53,906 bases of DNA from Verrucomicrobiia bacterium (GCA_030425355.1 JAUIAG010000004.1:1-53906), one strand, 5' to 3'; counted from the first letter of the stretch, positions 1-9,370 are shown. A program made the numbers and translations. Notes: generated by a model not told the origin, from the sequence alone.

Positions 1-1107
1 TGTATAGCTCTCCTCCTTCTCAACGCGCCGCGTGCCATCGATGAGGGTGATTGACGACACCCTTTCGGCGAGCCGCCGAAGCAGAGTGCGGAGAATAAGC
101 CGGGCGTGTGGGGCTCCAATGCACAGGTGCGCTCCGAAACCGAAGCTCAGGTGTGGGTTGGGTTTCCTGTCGAGTCGCACCTCGTGAGGATTGCTGAATG
201 CCTCTTCGTCCATATTGGCTGAAGCCCAGCAGAGGGAAACCCGTCCGCCGGCCTCGACGGGAGTGCCATGGACATCCGTGCTGACTGGGCAGACACGGCC
301 AATGTGAGTGAGTGGCGTGATGGTCCGGAAGAATTCTTCACTCGCATGAGTGATCCTCGACGGGTCTTCACGGAGAAATTCAAGTGATTCCGGGTGCTCA
401 CCCAGCCATGCTATAACTGATGAAATGGTGTGGATGATGGTATCTCTGCCGCCGGCGAAGGTGAGGTTGGCAAATCCCATCATCTCCTCCCTCGTCAGTT
501 TTCTTCCCCTGTAGGAGGCCTGTGTCAGTGCGGTGAAAAAATCATCGCCCTGACCCTGTGCAGCTTCCGCCCGGTCGAATTGTTTGTGAAGGTAATCTTC
601 GAGACGGGCCCCTTTGTTTCCTCCCCCATCGCCATCCCTGAATACATGGGTCCCCCAGCTGATCCACGTGGTGGCTTCCGATTCCGGGACATTGAGCAGA
701 AAGGTCAGAGCCCGCGACTGGATCGGCAGGGCGAATTCCCTGACAATCTCGATCCGCTCCTTTCCAATCCCGTCAACAAGCATTTCATCAATCAGGTCCT
801 CAACCTTCCGGATAACATCGGGGTTTTTCGCCCTGGCGAAAAACGGTTCCACAACTGCCCTGTAGTCGCCATGCTCCGGCGGGTCGGTCTCAATCGGGAG
901 CTGCCGCATGGTGCGCATGTCCTCCTCCGATGGAATGGGAACACGGAATGGCGCGCTCGAACTGAATGTCTTCCAGTCCTTCGCCGCCCTGCGAACATCG
1001 GCGTGACGGAGGATCATTGGAACGGTCTCTCCCTGGAAGCTGCAATGATGAATGCCCTTTTCCCGACGGGATTGCTCAAAAGGGTCTGATACTGGATCTG
1101 TGTTCAT
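1..1107 (-). CDS. Cytochrome P450 (C-terminus cut by window edge)
   Basis: The frame opens at an ATG at 1107 and runs 369 codons to base 1 without a stop. It shows the P450 landmarks in order: DPPEH near residue 75-79, the I-helix oxygen-activation motif AGGRDT at 218-223, the K-helix ExxR (E258-R261), and the heme loop FGFGAHLCIG with the thiolate Cys at about 329. Soluble bacterial P450s are about 380-420 residues, so only the last few tens are missing. There is no N-terminal membrane anchor, so it should be a cytosolic monooxygenase that needs ferredoxin/ferredoxin reductase, neither of which is in view. The substrate cannot be read. The next gene on the same strand begins 98 bases upstream (its stop is at 1205) and is functionally unrelated. 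Family assignment is firm. Confidence 0.95.
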   Translation of the reverse strand, partial: MNTDPVSDPFEQSRREKGIHHCSFQGETVPMILRHADVRRAAKDWKTFSSSAPFRVPIPSEEDMRTMRQLPIETDPPEHGDYRAVVEPFFARAKNPDVIRKVEDLIDEMLVDGIGKERIEIVREFALPIQSRALTFLLNVPESEATTWISWGTHVFRDGDGGGNKGARLEDYLHKQFDRAEAAQGQGDDFFTALTQASYRGRKLTREEMMGFANLTFAGGRDTIIHTISSVIAWLGEHPESLEFLREDPSRITHASEEFFRTITPLTHIGRVCPVSTDVHGTPVEAGGRVSLCWASANMDEEAFSNPHEVRLDRKPNPHLSFGFGAHLCIGAPHARLILRTLLRRLAERVSSITLIDGTRRVEKEESYT

Positions 1108-1204
1108 GCTTGAAAATTGGCGGGTTCAGAAAGGTGCCACCGGAAGCCCGGTGTTGCTGGAGGCGTCCGGTCGCCGGTGAGTGCCTTTCCTCCACCCGGT
1201 ATTG

Positions 1205-2581
1205 TCACTGGGCCTTGAACCTGAATTCGCGGATTTCGCCGTCGCGAAGAGCGGTGACAGGTATCTCCCCGCCTGGCTTATGATTCTGGATAATGTGCCC
1301 GATGATAGCACTTTCACTGTTTCTCGAAGTGACCCCGGCCATTCCGAGGATCAGGTCACCGGCAACAAGGCCGGCCCTTTTTGCCACCGCATGTTCACCA
1401 TACTGGCCGACATGCTGCGCGAGAAGCGCCATGGTATCAAGCGGCAGCCCGCGTTTCCTGCGCTCCCCGTCATCAAGATCCACAAGCTTCATCCCGCCGA
1501 GGGCCATGGCCCGCATCGGCCAGGTGCCAACGCGTCGGGATATGTCGTCCTTCGATCTCCACTTTTCCGGCAGCTTCACCGACGCTGTTCCCAATTCGCC
1601 ATCCCGGCGAAACCCGAGAACCAGCCGGCTCTGGTCGTCCTCCAGCTCGTGAAGCGCCCATCGCACATCAGCCACCGACAGAATCATCTGGCCATCCACA
1701 GACTCTATATGGTCGCCCGCCTTCAGACCGGCTTCCGCCGCCGCACTCCCGGGGACCACCGATCCCACCATCGCCGCTTCATTCTCAGAAAGGGTCAACC
1801 CGATAGTCTCAGCCGACGGATTCGGATAAATCCATTTCGATGGAATTGATCCAGTCGTCTGGCGGAAATTTTTTCTCAGCGCGTCTCCAATCTGGTGGCA
1901 GTGGACACAGCTTTGGACCAGTCTGGTGTCCCAACTCAGCTGCGGGGTGTATTTGCCGGCAAGCTCGGGCATTTCGGTGGGTGTTTTCCATGGAAGCGGG
2001 GTGCTCTGTTTGCCCTTTAAAAGAGCACTGTTGGATGGATAGGCCCTGTGAGAATCAAGGGCCTTCTCCATCGCAATTCGAAAGCTGCGGGTGGAGTTCT
2101 CCTGAGCATTCTTCTGATGGACCCATGACCCGAACCGACCGTAAAGAGTCCCGTCGGCATTGAGAAAAAGGACCGAGTAGGAGAGGTCGAAATCAAACTG
2201 AAAGCGCGTCAGATCGAGGGCATTGACGTTGATAAGGCGGACGCAGACAAATTCATCCAGAAGTGATCCAAGTTCATTTCCCTCAAGGAGGATTTCGGTG
2301 TCGATACCGGAGCAGGCAATACAGGGCACACACCGCAATGCCACCAGGAGGGGCCTGCCGCTGCGCCGGGCTTCCTCCATACCTTTTTCAATATCATTGT
2401 ATTCCCAGCGGGTGCCGCTTTCCAGTTTGCTGCGATCTTCGCGAATGGCTCCTTCCCGGTCCTCGACCGTATCAGCTTCACTGCGAAAAGGGCCCGGAAA
2501 GACAGCCGTGAACAATGTCAAAGCAACAACATGGGCTAAACAGCCCGATGCAGCATTTCTGATAAAAACGGAACAGCTCAT
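1205..2581 (-). CDS. Exported thioredoxin-like / CxxCH / double-PDZ protein
   Basis: A 458-residue protein with an N-terminal hydrophobic segment (about 15-30) that looks like a signal peptide or anchor. Then comes a thioredoxin-fold-like region (about 58-175) with a cysteine cluster CVPCIAC at 84-90, a CVHCH motif at 225-229 that matches the heme c attachment signature, and two PDZ-like domains (about 262-330 and 385-450, each with a GLxAGD core). From memory, NCBI names a similar architecture 'Trx7/PDZ domain-containing (seleno)protein'; this copy uses Cys throughout and I see no in-frame TGA. The role is probably periplasmic redox or substrate binding. Whether CVHCH carries heme is unknown, since no second axial ligand is obvious. 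A GGAGG directly abuts the ATG, too close for an ideal Shine-Dalgarno, so the start is not certain. Confidence 0.8.
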   Translation of the reverse strand: MSCSVFIRNAASGCLAHVVALTLFTAVFPGPFRSEADTVEDREGAIREDRSKLESGTRWEYNDIEKGMEEARRSGRPLLVALRCVPCIACSGIDTEILLEGNELGSLLDEFVCVRLINVNALDLTRFQFDFDLSYSVLFLNADGTLYGRFGSWVHQKNAQENSTRSFRIAMEKALDSHRAYPSNSALLKGKQSTPLPWKTPTEMPELAGKYTPQLSWDTRLVQSCVHCHQIGDALRKNFRQTTGSIPSKWIYPNPSAETIGLTLSENEAAMVGSVVPGSAAAEAGLKAGDHIESVDGQMILSVADVRWALHELEDDQSRLVLGFRRDGELGTASVKLPEKWRSKDDISRRVGTWPMRAMALGGMKLVDLDDGERRKRGLPLDTMALLAQHVGQYGEHAVAKRAGLVAGDLILGMAGVTSRNSESAIIGHIIQNHKPGGEIPVTALRDGEIREFRFKAQ

Positions 2582-2801
2582 CCTCCAACCCTGAATTCAG
2601 CCTCAAAAAAATCAACACTATTCCACCCCCGGAGCAGGTGGAAGCCAGTTTACCCGCTGTTGAATTGATACCTGGATGACAGGATGAATGCAAAAGCTGC
2701 TCAAGGCCATGGACCGGATGGATTCCCGATAATTTGTTCCAGCGCCCGTGCCGGCACATTTGTAGAGCCCCGATGCCGTGCTGAATTCCGCATCTCCGCA
2801 T

Positions 2802-3287
2802 CTACCGCCCCAGAGCATTCAGGTCAATTCGTCCGATCCACTGCTTCCGGTCTTCCTCTGAAAAATCCTCGTGCAGAGACTGGATCTCCACCTCGTACCG
2901 GGAGTTGACCATAACGGCCGTGATCAGTGGTTCTTTTCTAATCATCGGATACCCGGAAATCGAATTCCTTGCCCCGAGATATTCGCCGGCTCTCACTCTG
3001 TCGTTGTCCAAGTCACGGAGAGTCACCCTGGCAAGTTCCCTGTCGCCACTTTTTATCAATGCCCGCGACATGGCAGGCTTCTCATCCATGAAGACGATGG
3101 TGTAACCCTCCGAGCCGACAGGAAAAAGATCTTTGAAGGCCCTCCCGCTCAATCTGGAGGGAGGTGGATCCGTCGGTCCGCACCCGTTAAACAGGACAGC
3201 CGACACCAGCACCATCAGGATCAGCCCTGATAATACTCCGCCCCTGGTATCGAGTCGCAGGATCTTCTCACGTTCGCCTTTTCGCAT
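2802..3287 (-). CDS. Small lipoprotein of unknown function
   Basis: A 161-residue protein with a charged N-terminus, a hydrophobic stretch (about 18-34) and a lipobox ending LFNGC, so it is predicted to be a lipid-anchored envelope lipoprotein. The mature part is mixed and polar with no domain I recognise. The segment RKQWIGRIDLNAL near the C-terminus suggests a folded domain. An AGGTGG sits 4 bases before the ATG and supports this start. It lies between the CotH-family gene and the Trx/PDZ gene on the same strand, with about 220 bases on the downstream side where I see no gene. Possible co-function with these exported proteins is inference only. Confidence 0.7.
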   Translation of the reverse strand: MRKGEREKILRLDTRGGVLSGLILMVLVSAVLFNGCGPTDPPPSRLSGRAFKDLFPVGSEGYTIVFMDEKPAMSRALIKSGDRELARVTLRDLDNDRVRAGEYLGARNSISGYPMIRKEPLITAVMVNSRYEVEIQSLHEDFSEEDRKQWIGRIDLNALGR

Positions 3288-3410
3288 TTTCCACCTGGTT
3301 GGACGACTGTTGATGATCCTTATTCATCAGGATGTCCTGTGATCGAGAAGTCTGAGACATACACTGGTTCTGGATGAAGCCACCCGGATCGCTGATATGG
3401 ACAGCACGGA

Positions 3411-3440
3411 AAACGCCCCCGGGAGCTGCCAGGGGCGTTT
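3411..3440 (-). terminator. Intrinsic terminator after the CotH gene
   Basis: AAACGCCCC pairs with GGGGCGTTT (9 bp) around a 12-base loop. Read on the minus strand the stem runs into GTTTTCC. It lies 46 bases past the stop of the CotH-family gene. Confidence 0.65.
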
Positions 3441-3486
3441 GTGATCAGAAGGGAATTTCCTGGATCAGGCCGTGATTCGACATTGC

Positions 3487-5205
3487 CTATTTCAGAGCCA
3501 TGATTTCCGGATGAGTGAGCAGATACTGGCGGCGCTGGTCAGCGAAATTTTTGAGGCTGAGGGTGACCCGCGGTCCGGGACCGAATCCGCCCTCCAGATC
3601 CATGGTCAGTGACTTCTCAAAGTCCCCGGTGGAGTCAAGCTTCCGGGTGTCCCCGGCAACTTCCTCCGCAATCAGCGAGTGATACTCCTCCGCAACAGGA
3701 CCGAGTTTCTGCCAGTCCAGCCAGTTCTCGGCAATATCCCGGACGTATGACAAATACTTCTCTCTCAACTCGGGAACGGCCAGGAGGCGGTAGGCGAGAG
3801 CCTTCTGCGGGTCATTGGCTATGACCAGCGGGTCCAGTTGTTTCACCTCGTTTTCCACTTCACGGAAGTCCGGACGACGGCGGCCGCCCTGATCTCCCGG
3901 AAACCGGCCAGGTCCTCCGCCGCGTCGGCCGAATCCCGGCCCTCCCGGCATCGCGAATGTTTCATTGGCATCGTGGGGAATAATGTGGAAGCGTCCGGAT
4001 TCCTCCATATATATATTATAGTCGCTGGACCTGACCCAGTATCCATCGTTGTTGACCAGGGCGACATCGAGTGCCAGGAATTTGAGTGCGCCATCAATGT
4101 CGAGGAGGGGAGACAGTTTTTCCACCAGCATATCCGAGGGTGTTTCATTCAGCACTTTCAGCATGTGAATAAATGCCTGCCAGTCCTCCTCCCTGTCCTT
4201 CGATTTAATAGTGTAGATACTTTTGTATGATTCTATGTCCTCGCCGAGGTATTCCATACCTCCCTCGCCGCGCGGACTGCCTGGCACTTTCCACCGTGCT
4301 CCTTTTTTGGTATCGAACCAGTCCTTGATCATGTCCTTGTCAAATTGCTGGGCGTTGACATACACGCCCCAGTTCTCGCCGTTGATGACCACCCGCACGA
4401 AATTCGCCTTCGGAGCAGGAATGTATTCACGGGCAATCTGGTAATAGAGAACAGTCCTGAGAAATGACGGATCCACATGTGAGTTCAGCAGATTGAATGT
4501 ATTGTAGCTGTCAAAATCCGCACCGTCGTGAATCCAGTCCAGGGTGACGTTCAGTGAACGTTTGCGGCCATCGCCGACCATCTGGAATGATGAAGCCCCC
4601 CTGAAATGAATGCCGACATCTTTGTAGGTGTTGCCGTCAATAGTGAGCGTCGCCGGAACTTCCACATCGGTGTTATTGAAATCCGCCAGCTCTGTTTCCC
4701 AGTCGGGAGACTCGAACTCGAGAAACCATGTCCGCAATGTGGCCGGATCGAAAGCGGCCCGGTCCGGATATGCCCTGACATCCGATTTTGAAATCCGCTC
4801 TCCGGATTGAACCGGTTGCTGTGCATCTGTGCCTCTGCCGAATGGCGGACCGCCACCGCGACGACCGAAGCCGCCCCGGCGACTGGACCGCTGCTCCTTG
4901 ACATACTCACGCGCTTTGCTTCGTTCCGCGCTGTCCAGCCAGCCATTGTCATCGGTGTCAAACTGCTCCACCACCTTGATTTCCTCATTCATGCCGCCGC
5001 CGGGCGGGCCTCCGAAGCCCGGAGCGGGGGGAGGTCCGAACCGTCCTCCGGGTGGCGGTCCGTCAAAACCGCGCGGGGGAGCCCCCGGTGGCTGTGCCTG
5101 CGCATTAAAGTATGTGCCACCGAGAAGAGTTATTATCCCCAGCAGGTATTTGAATGTTACCCATTTTCGGGGTTTTGAAGTGGTTGTATTCATGGATTCA
5201 GTCAT
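3487..5205 (-). CDS. CotH kinase family protein with EF-hand loop
   Basis: A 572-residue exported protein: signal peptide (about 1-37), a Gly/Pro-rich linker (38-72), a canonical 12-residue EF-hand loop D83-x-D85-x-N87-G-x-L-x-x-x-E94, a basic Arg/Gly stretch, then a CotH domain (about 145-560). Visible CotH landmarks are the FRGASS...KRSLNV strand, the segment LRTVLYYQIAREY, and HIIPHDANETF, matching the family's 'iPwDxDxtF'. CotH proteins are atypical protein kinases in spore coats, and homologues are common in the secretomes of environmental bacteria. A second Gly/Arg-rich insert follows the HDANETF segment. The EF-hand suggests calcium-dependent folding. An AGGAG lies 5-9 bases before the ATG at 5205. 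Substrate unknown. Confidence 0.9.
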   Translation of the reverse strand: MTESMNTTTSKPRKWVTFKYLLGIITLLGGTYFNAQAQPPGAPPRGFDGPPPGGRFGPPPAPGFGGPPGGGMNEEIKVVEQFDTDDNGWLDSAERSKAREYVKEQRSSRRGGFGRRGGGPPFGRGTDAQQPVQSGERISKSDVRAYPDRAAFDPATLRTWFLEFESPDWETELADFNNTDVEVPATLTIDGNTYKDVGIHFRGASSFQMVGDGRKRSLNVTLDWIHDGADFDSYNTFNLLNSHVDPSFLRTVLYYQIAREYIPAPKANFVRVVINGENWGVYVNAQQFDKDMIKDWFDTKKGARWKVPGSPRGEGGMEYLGEDIESYKSIYTIKSKDREEDWQAFIHMLKVLNETPSDMLVEKLSPLLDIDGALKFLALDVALVNNDGYWVRSSDYNIYMEESGRFHIIPHDANETFAMPGGPGFGRRGGGPGRFPGDQGGRRRPDFREVENEVKQLDPLVIANDPQKALAYRLLAVPELREKYLSYVRDIAENWLDWQKLGPVAEEYHSLIAEEVAGDTRKLDSTGDFEKSLTMDLEGGFGPGPRVTLSLKNFADQRRQYLLTHPEIMALK

Positions 5206-5588
5206 AGCGGTCTCCTGGTTCCTGCTGTGAATGGTTCTATTGTATTTTCAATGTTTGACGCGGCCGGTAGAGCTGGTGGTTCTGGACAGTCCTGATACTC
5301 ATGCAGATCCTGAGGCGGCGTCTGTTTTAATACTTGCCGTGAGAGCAGCGTATCGTGTGACTTTTTCTCAGACGGCTTCGGCCGGGATTTGTTACAGCGT
5401 TGTTCCGTTTTCGTCGCGGCGATTCTCCAGGAGGGTGAGTATGCGTGTGCGTGTGACCTGCAGGAGCGAAACAGATCACCCGGATGAGGACATAAAAAAA
5501 TCCCCTTTCGGGGACTGGTGAAGAAAATGAATTTTCGGTATACGCGCGTTACTGGGTCCGGTGTGGCGGGAAGCCTGCCGGATCCGCG
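5206..5588. other. Intergenic stretch between CotH and HAD genes
   Basis: This 383-base gap contains the HAD-gene terminator near 5500 and must hold the leftward CotH promoter near its left end. A 96-codon rightward open frame starts at 5231, but its composition is unlike a protein and no family is recognisable. Nothing else is evident. Confidence 0.5.
5494..5514 (-). terminator. Intrinsic terminator after the HAD gene
   Basis: On the minus strand the sequence reads TCCCC-GAAA-GGGGA followed by seven T. This is a compact 5-bp stem with a GAAA tetraloop and U-tract, 75 bases past the HAD-phosphatase stop. Confidence 0.85.
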
Positions 5589-6470
5589 TCAACTCCATGA
5601 TGGATTCTCGGGGAGGTACTTGTTGAATTCTTCAATAAGTGACTCCTGATAGCTTCCGGCATAGGTGCCGGCAAAAAAACGGTCGAGGGCTTCCCCGAAA
5701 AATTTCTCCCAGGACTTCTCCTCGTTACCGGGGTTGATGGGGAAGAACAGGGAACCATTGGCACTGGCGGCTTTGAAATCCCCCGGGGCATCGCCGATCA
5801 TCAGCACCTTGGACGGATCATATTTTCCTTTGGTGGCAAAATCGAGGTGCTCCGTCTTGGTGCCCATCTCCTGTCCGGCAATCAGCCTGACAAATGTTTC
5901 AATGCTGTTTTCGGCCCATTCCCTTTCGAGCGCATCACAGGGCGTCTGCGAGATCACCATGGCGTCGGCACGGGCGGTCAGCTTCTCGAGACTTTCCCGA
6001 ACCAGCGGAAATGGAGGCACACCATGAACGATGTCCTCGACCTGCGCATTGACTGCATCAGACCACTTTTTGATGGGTACAAGGGCCTCGTTGCCGCCAG
6101 CCACTTCCGCAGCCAGTGTGGCGTTCCCCAGTTTCGTTTCCCGCTGCATCCATTCTTCAAGTGCCGGGAATGACGGCACCGTGACCTTGCGGGCAATGAC
6201 TTCCGGACGCTCACGGAGGAGGTTCAGAGCCCGCACCAGCGCCGGAAAACGGTTGGCTCCACGGGTTTTTGAATAAAGGTTCACAAACTCCCATGTCTCA
6301 CGGGCATATTTGCTCACCGGCTGCAGCCCGAAATATTTGATGAACATCGGGGTGAAACACTCCTTGTGCTTGATTTCCATGGAATCAAAAACGCACCCGT
6401 CGGAGTCGATGCCGATGAAGAATTCATGGCTGGGCTTGAAATCGCGAAGTTTCTGTGCTGGATCGGACAT
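5589..6470 (-). CDS. HAD-superfamily hydrolase (phosphatase)
   Basis: A 293-residue cytosolic protein with the HAD catalytic motifs: motif I DSDGC (nucleophile D22, acid/base D24), motif II Ser/Thr in VISQTP (about 172-177), a candidate motif III lysine in GTKTEH (about 205), and the acidic motif IV GDAPGD (226-231). The large insertion between motifs I and II (about 40-150) is a helical cap of the C1 type. Such enzymes hydrolyse small phosphorylated metabolites through an aspartyl-phosphate. Specificity cannot be predicted. It lies downstream of gnd on the same strand, but a strong terminator separates them, so it probably has its own promoter in 6471-6572. The ATG has no clear Shine-Dalgarno. 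Confidence 0.88.
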   Translation of the reverse strand: MSDPAQKLRDFKPSHEFFIGIDSDGCVFDSMEIKHKECFTPMFIKYFGLQPVSKYARETWEFVNLYSKTRGANRFPALVRALNLLRERPEVIARKVTVPSFPALEEWMQRETKLGNATLAAEVAGGNEALVPIKKWSDAVNAQVEDIVHGVPPFPLVRESLEKLTARADAMVISQTPCDALEREWAENSIETFVRLIAGQEMGTKTEHLDFATKGKYDPSKVLMIGDAPGDFKAASANGSLFFPINPGNEEKSWEKFFGEALDRFFAGTYAGSYQESLIEEFNKYLPENPSWS

Positions 6471-6572
6471 GTCTGGTAGTTGGAATTAATTCTGGCTGAT
6501 TTGTCTGTCTCTCTTCCCTCTGGTCGGAGTCACGGGATTCGGGAAATCCGTTTTCCCCATAAACCTTTTCAG

Positions 6573-6605
6573 AAAAGCCCTCCCGGCGAGTGATCACCGG
6601 GAGGG
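6573..6605 (-). terminator. Intrinsic terminator after gnd
   Basis: CCCTCCCGG and CCGGGAGGG form a perfect 9-bp GC-rich stem (6578-6586 / 6597-6605) with a 10-base loop. Read leftward it is followed by CTTTTC. It lies about 140 bases past the gnd stop. The stretch between contains a smaller GGAGCC/GGCTCC hairpin near 6635 and no gene. Confidence 0.75.
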
Positions 6606-6746
6606 GACAATTATTGAAACTGGTTGACGGGAGCCGGTCATACTTCGGCTCCGGTCGGGAATCTGGAACAAAGACCTTTGCGCTGTGGCGGTAAGTGTCC
6701 GCCCCGGCACCAGCCCCTGTCCCTGGGACTTGGGTAACCGGGTGGA

Positions 6747-8204
6747 TCAGGCGTTGTAGGTGGAGGAAGAGACGTCTCCGCCGCGCCCGGTCCAGTTGGT
6801 GTGGAAAAACTCGCCTCTCGGCTGGTCGATCCGCTCGTAGGTATGAGCCCCGAAGTAGTCCCTTTGAGCCTGAAGCAGGTTGGCCGGAAGCTTTTCCGCG
6901 CGGTAGCTGTCGTAGAATGCCAGAGCCGATGCAAAGGCCGGGCAGGGGATCCCTTTCTTGGCTGCGGTGGCCACCACATTCCGCCATCCCTTCTGATTGA
7001 CGCGCACTTCTTTCTTGAAGAAGGTGTCGAGGAGGAGGTTTGGGAGCTTGGGCTTCTTGTCGTAGGCCTCTTTGATCTTTCCGAGGAAGCGGCTGCGGAT
7101 GATGCATCCACCACGCCACATCAGCGCGATATTGCCGTAGTTGAGCTTCCAGCCGTATTCCTTGGCTGCCGCGCGCAGCAGCATGAACCCCTGGGCGTAC
7201 GAAATGATCTTGGACGCATAAAGTGCCTCGCGGATCTGTTCCACGAATTTAGCCTTGTCACTGGTGATTTTCGGCTTCGGTCCGCGCAGTTTGGTGCTGG
7301 CGCTGACCCGCTCGTCCTTCAGCGCGGAAACGCAGCGGGAATAAACCGCCTCAGCTATCAGACTGACCGGCATTCCCATTTCCTGGGAGGCGATCACGGT
7401 CCATTTTCCAGTGCCCTTCTGCCCGGCAGTGTCGAGGATTTTGTCGATCAGAAATTCGCCGTTTTCTTCCTGGAAGCCGAGAATATCGCGGGTGATTTCG
7501 ATCAGATAGGAATCCAGGTCGCCCTTGTTCCACTCGTCAAAGACATCGCGCATTTCGGCGTTGGTCATCTCGAGGCCGTCGCGCATCAGGTGGTATGCTT
7601 CGCAAATCAGCTGCATGTCGCCGTATTCAATGCCGTTATGGACCATTTTCACGAAGTGACCGGCACCGTCCCTGCCGACCCAGTCACAGCACGGTGCCCC
7701 GTCCTCAACCTTGGCGGAGATGGACTGGAAAATGTCCTTCACATACGGCCATGCCTCCTGCGAGCCGCCCGGCATGATGCTCGGTCCCTTGCGGGCGCCT
7801 TCCTCGCCGCCGGAAACTCCAGTTCCGATGAACAGCAGTCCCTTTTTCTCGAGATACTTGGTGCGGCGCATGCTGTCCTGATAGAGCGAGTTGCCGCCGT
7901 CGATAATGATGTCCCCGGGTTCCAGGAAAGGTATCAGCTGCTCGATGAAGTCATCGACGGCACGGCCGGCCTTGACCAGCATCATGACACGCCGCGGTCT
8001 CTTCAGCTGGGAGACCATTTCCTCGATACTCCTGGCGCCAATGACCTTGGTTCCGCGGGCCTCGCGGGCCAGAAACCGGTCGACCTTCTCAACTGTCCGG
8101 TTGTAAACGACAACGGTGAATCCATGGTCGTCCATGTTCAGAACCAGGTTCTGACCCATGACCGCCAAGCCTATCAGTGCAATATCAGCTTTGGGTTCCA
8201 TCAA
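6747..8204 (-). CDS. gnd: 6-phosphogluconate dehydrogenase, decarboxylating
   Basis: A 485-residue enzyme, the normal length for the long-type family. It converts 6-phosphogluconate to ribulose 5-phosphate and CO2 in the oxidative pentose phosphate pathway. The N-terminal Rossmann motif is IGLAVMGQNLVLNM, followed by VYNRT typical of NADP-preferring forms. The catalytic segment KMVHNGIEYGDMQLICEAYHL contains the conserved Lys and His-Asn. The all-helical C-terminal domain carries the substrate-binding segment RDYFGAHTYERID. It is monocistronic: a terminator follows, and a divergent cytochrome c gene starts 173 bases upstream. A long antisense frame across the gene is a codon-bias artefact. 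Confidence 0.98.
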   Translation of the reverse strand: MMEPKADIALIGLAVMGQNLVLNMDDHGFTVVVYNRTVEKVDRFLAREARGTKVIGARSIEEMVSQLKRPRRVMMLVKAGRAVDDFIEQLIPFLEPGDIIIDGGNSLYQDSMRRTKYLEKKGLLFIGTGVSGGEEGARKGPSIMPGGSQEAWPYVKDIFQSISAKVEDGAPCCDWVGRDGAGHFVKMVHNGIEYGDMQLICEAYHLMRDGLEMTNAEMRDVFDEWNKGDLDSYLIEITRDILGFQEENGEFLIDKILDTAGQKGTGKWTVIASQEMGMPVSLIAEAVYSRCVSALKDERVSASTKLRGPKPKITSDKAKFVEQIREALYASKIISYAQGFMLLRAAAKEYGWKLNYGNIALMWRGGCIIRSRFLGKIKEAYDKKPKLPNLLLDTFFKKEVRVNQKGWRNVVATAAKKGIPCPAFASALAFYDSYRAEKLPANLLQAQRDYFGAHTYERIDQPRGEFFHTNWTGRGGDVSSSTYNA

Positions 8205-8341
8205 AAATCTTAATTCCTAAAAAGGGATACAAGATTTACCCGTTTTTCCCCTGGTTTCCAGCAGATTTTGAATAAATCTGCAAAATATGATCGGATTACG
8301 GGCAAATTGCCGTGCGGGGTGACGCATGTCCGGCGCCGGAA

Positions 8342-8370
8342 TTGACGCACTCATCGCCCTGGGGTAGTTA
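8342..8370 (+). promoter_or_regulatory. Candidate sigma-70-type promoter for the cytochrome c gene
   Basis: TTGACG (8342-8347), a 17-base spacer and TAGTTA (8365-8370). The -10 match is weak. If used, transcription would begin at or within a few bases of the ATG at 8378, implying a leaderless or nearly leaderless mRNA. Confidence 0.35.
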
Positions 8371-8377
8371 TTGACCG

Positions 8378-9337
8378 ATGAATTTTCCCAGAAAAAACGG
8401 AATCGGATCCGGACTTGCCCGACTGGTGCCGGCTTTGCCCGGTGTGGCTCTGTTCGCGTTCACAGTCCTCCAGTGGGCTGTCCCTCCCGCTCACGGGCAG
8501 GACGGGCTGAATGGCGGCCAGCTTGCTGCAACCTACTGCCTTGCCTGCCATCAGGTTGACCGGAAAATTGTCGGGCCGTCCTTCGTTGAAATTGCCGGAA
8601 TCCACCGTGACAACCCTGATGGAATTGTCGAATGGGCCATCAATCCCGGCAAGAAGAGACCGGATGCCATCCAGATGCCCTCCATGGCCTTTCTCGGAGA
8701 GGAAAACCTGCGGAAAATTGCGGATTACATCCTCAAAGAGGCCGAAGGGAAGACGGAAGTTCAGGCGGAAGACGGAAGCTCTGCAGCCATTCCTTCACTC
8801 GTGGCTGCTCCAAGGCCGAAGGTTCAGCGAATTTTCATGCCGGATTCCGGTCCGGCAGCCATTGCGGTGGCCATGCCGGGATCACTCTCCTATTGCTGGG
8901 ACGCCGGGAACTGCCAGCTGCGGTATGTGTGGAAAGGCGATTTCATCGACCCATGGCCGGTGTGGAAGGGCAACGGCAACGGCCTGGCCACAATCATGGG
9001 GGACATCCTCTTCAAACCGGACGTCACAGCCTCACCCCGCATCCACAGCGAGGCCAGTCCGGTTTTTCTGGGATACCGGCTCATTCAGGGGCTTCCTGAA
9101 TTCCGCTACACCCTCGGGGATCTGGAAATCACAGAATTGGTGAAGCCGCTGCCGGCCGACCAGGGCTTTACTCAGATTTTCTCCGTTCGCGGAGCTGACA
9201 AACCGGTGCTTTTCAGTCTTCAGGGCCGCGACGGCCTGCAGGTTGAAGCCTCTACCGGGACCATCGACGGCGATGTCCTCACTGTCTCCCCGCTCAACGC
9301 CCGTTCCGTGAGTATTCACACTATTCTCGAAAATTGA
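8378..9337 (+). CDS. Exported monoheme cytochrome c with C-terminal beta-rich domain
   Basis: A 319-residue protein with a signal peptide (about 12-40, ending near AHGQ) and a class I cytochrome c domain with heme motif CLACH (C54, C57, H58). The distal ligand is a methionine in AIQMPSM (M100 or M103), followed by the helix GEENLRKIADYIL. After a short linker, residues 130-319 form a beta-rich domain rich in Trp and Gly that I do not recognise. It probably accepts electrons from a periplasmic dehydrogenase. The obvious partner is the propeller protein starting 33 bases downstream on the same strand, so the pair is likely co-transcribed. Confidence 0.88.
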   Translation: MNFPRKNGIGSGLARLVPALPGVALFAFTVLQWAVPPAHGQDGLNGGQLAATYCLACHQVDRKIVGPSFVEIAGIHRDNPDGIVEWAINPGKKRPDAIQMPSMAFLGEENLRKIADYILKEAEGKTEVQAEDGSSAAIPSLVAAPRPKVQRIFMPDSGPAAIAVAMPGSLSYCWDAGNCQLRYVWKGDFIDPWPVWKGNGNGLATIMGDILFKPDVTASPRIHSEASPVFLGYRLIQGLPEFRYTLGDLEITELVKPLPADQGFTQIFSVRGADKPVLFSLQGRDGLQVEASTGTIDGDVLTVSPLNARSVSIHTILEN

Positions 9338-9370
9338 TCCCCATTTCCAACCCCAGACCGCACCTGACTC

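Noticed and set aside
2748..2757. GTGCCGGCAC palindrome as another member of the repeat family
   Set aside because: It lacks the central base and the usual flanks; a 10-base GC palindrome is likely by chance.
5231..5521. 96-codon rightward frame between CotH and HAD genes
   Set aside because: Composition unlike a protein, no family, and it runs into the HAD-gene terminator.
6801..8213. 470-codon rightward open frame antisense to gnd
   Set aside because: It is the mirror of a firmly identified gene; GC-rich codon bias leaves stops out of this antisense frame. No domain is recognisable.
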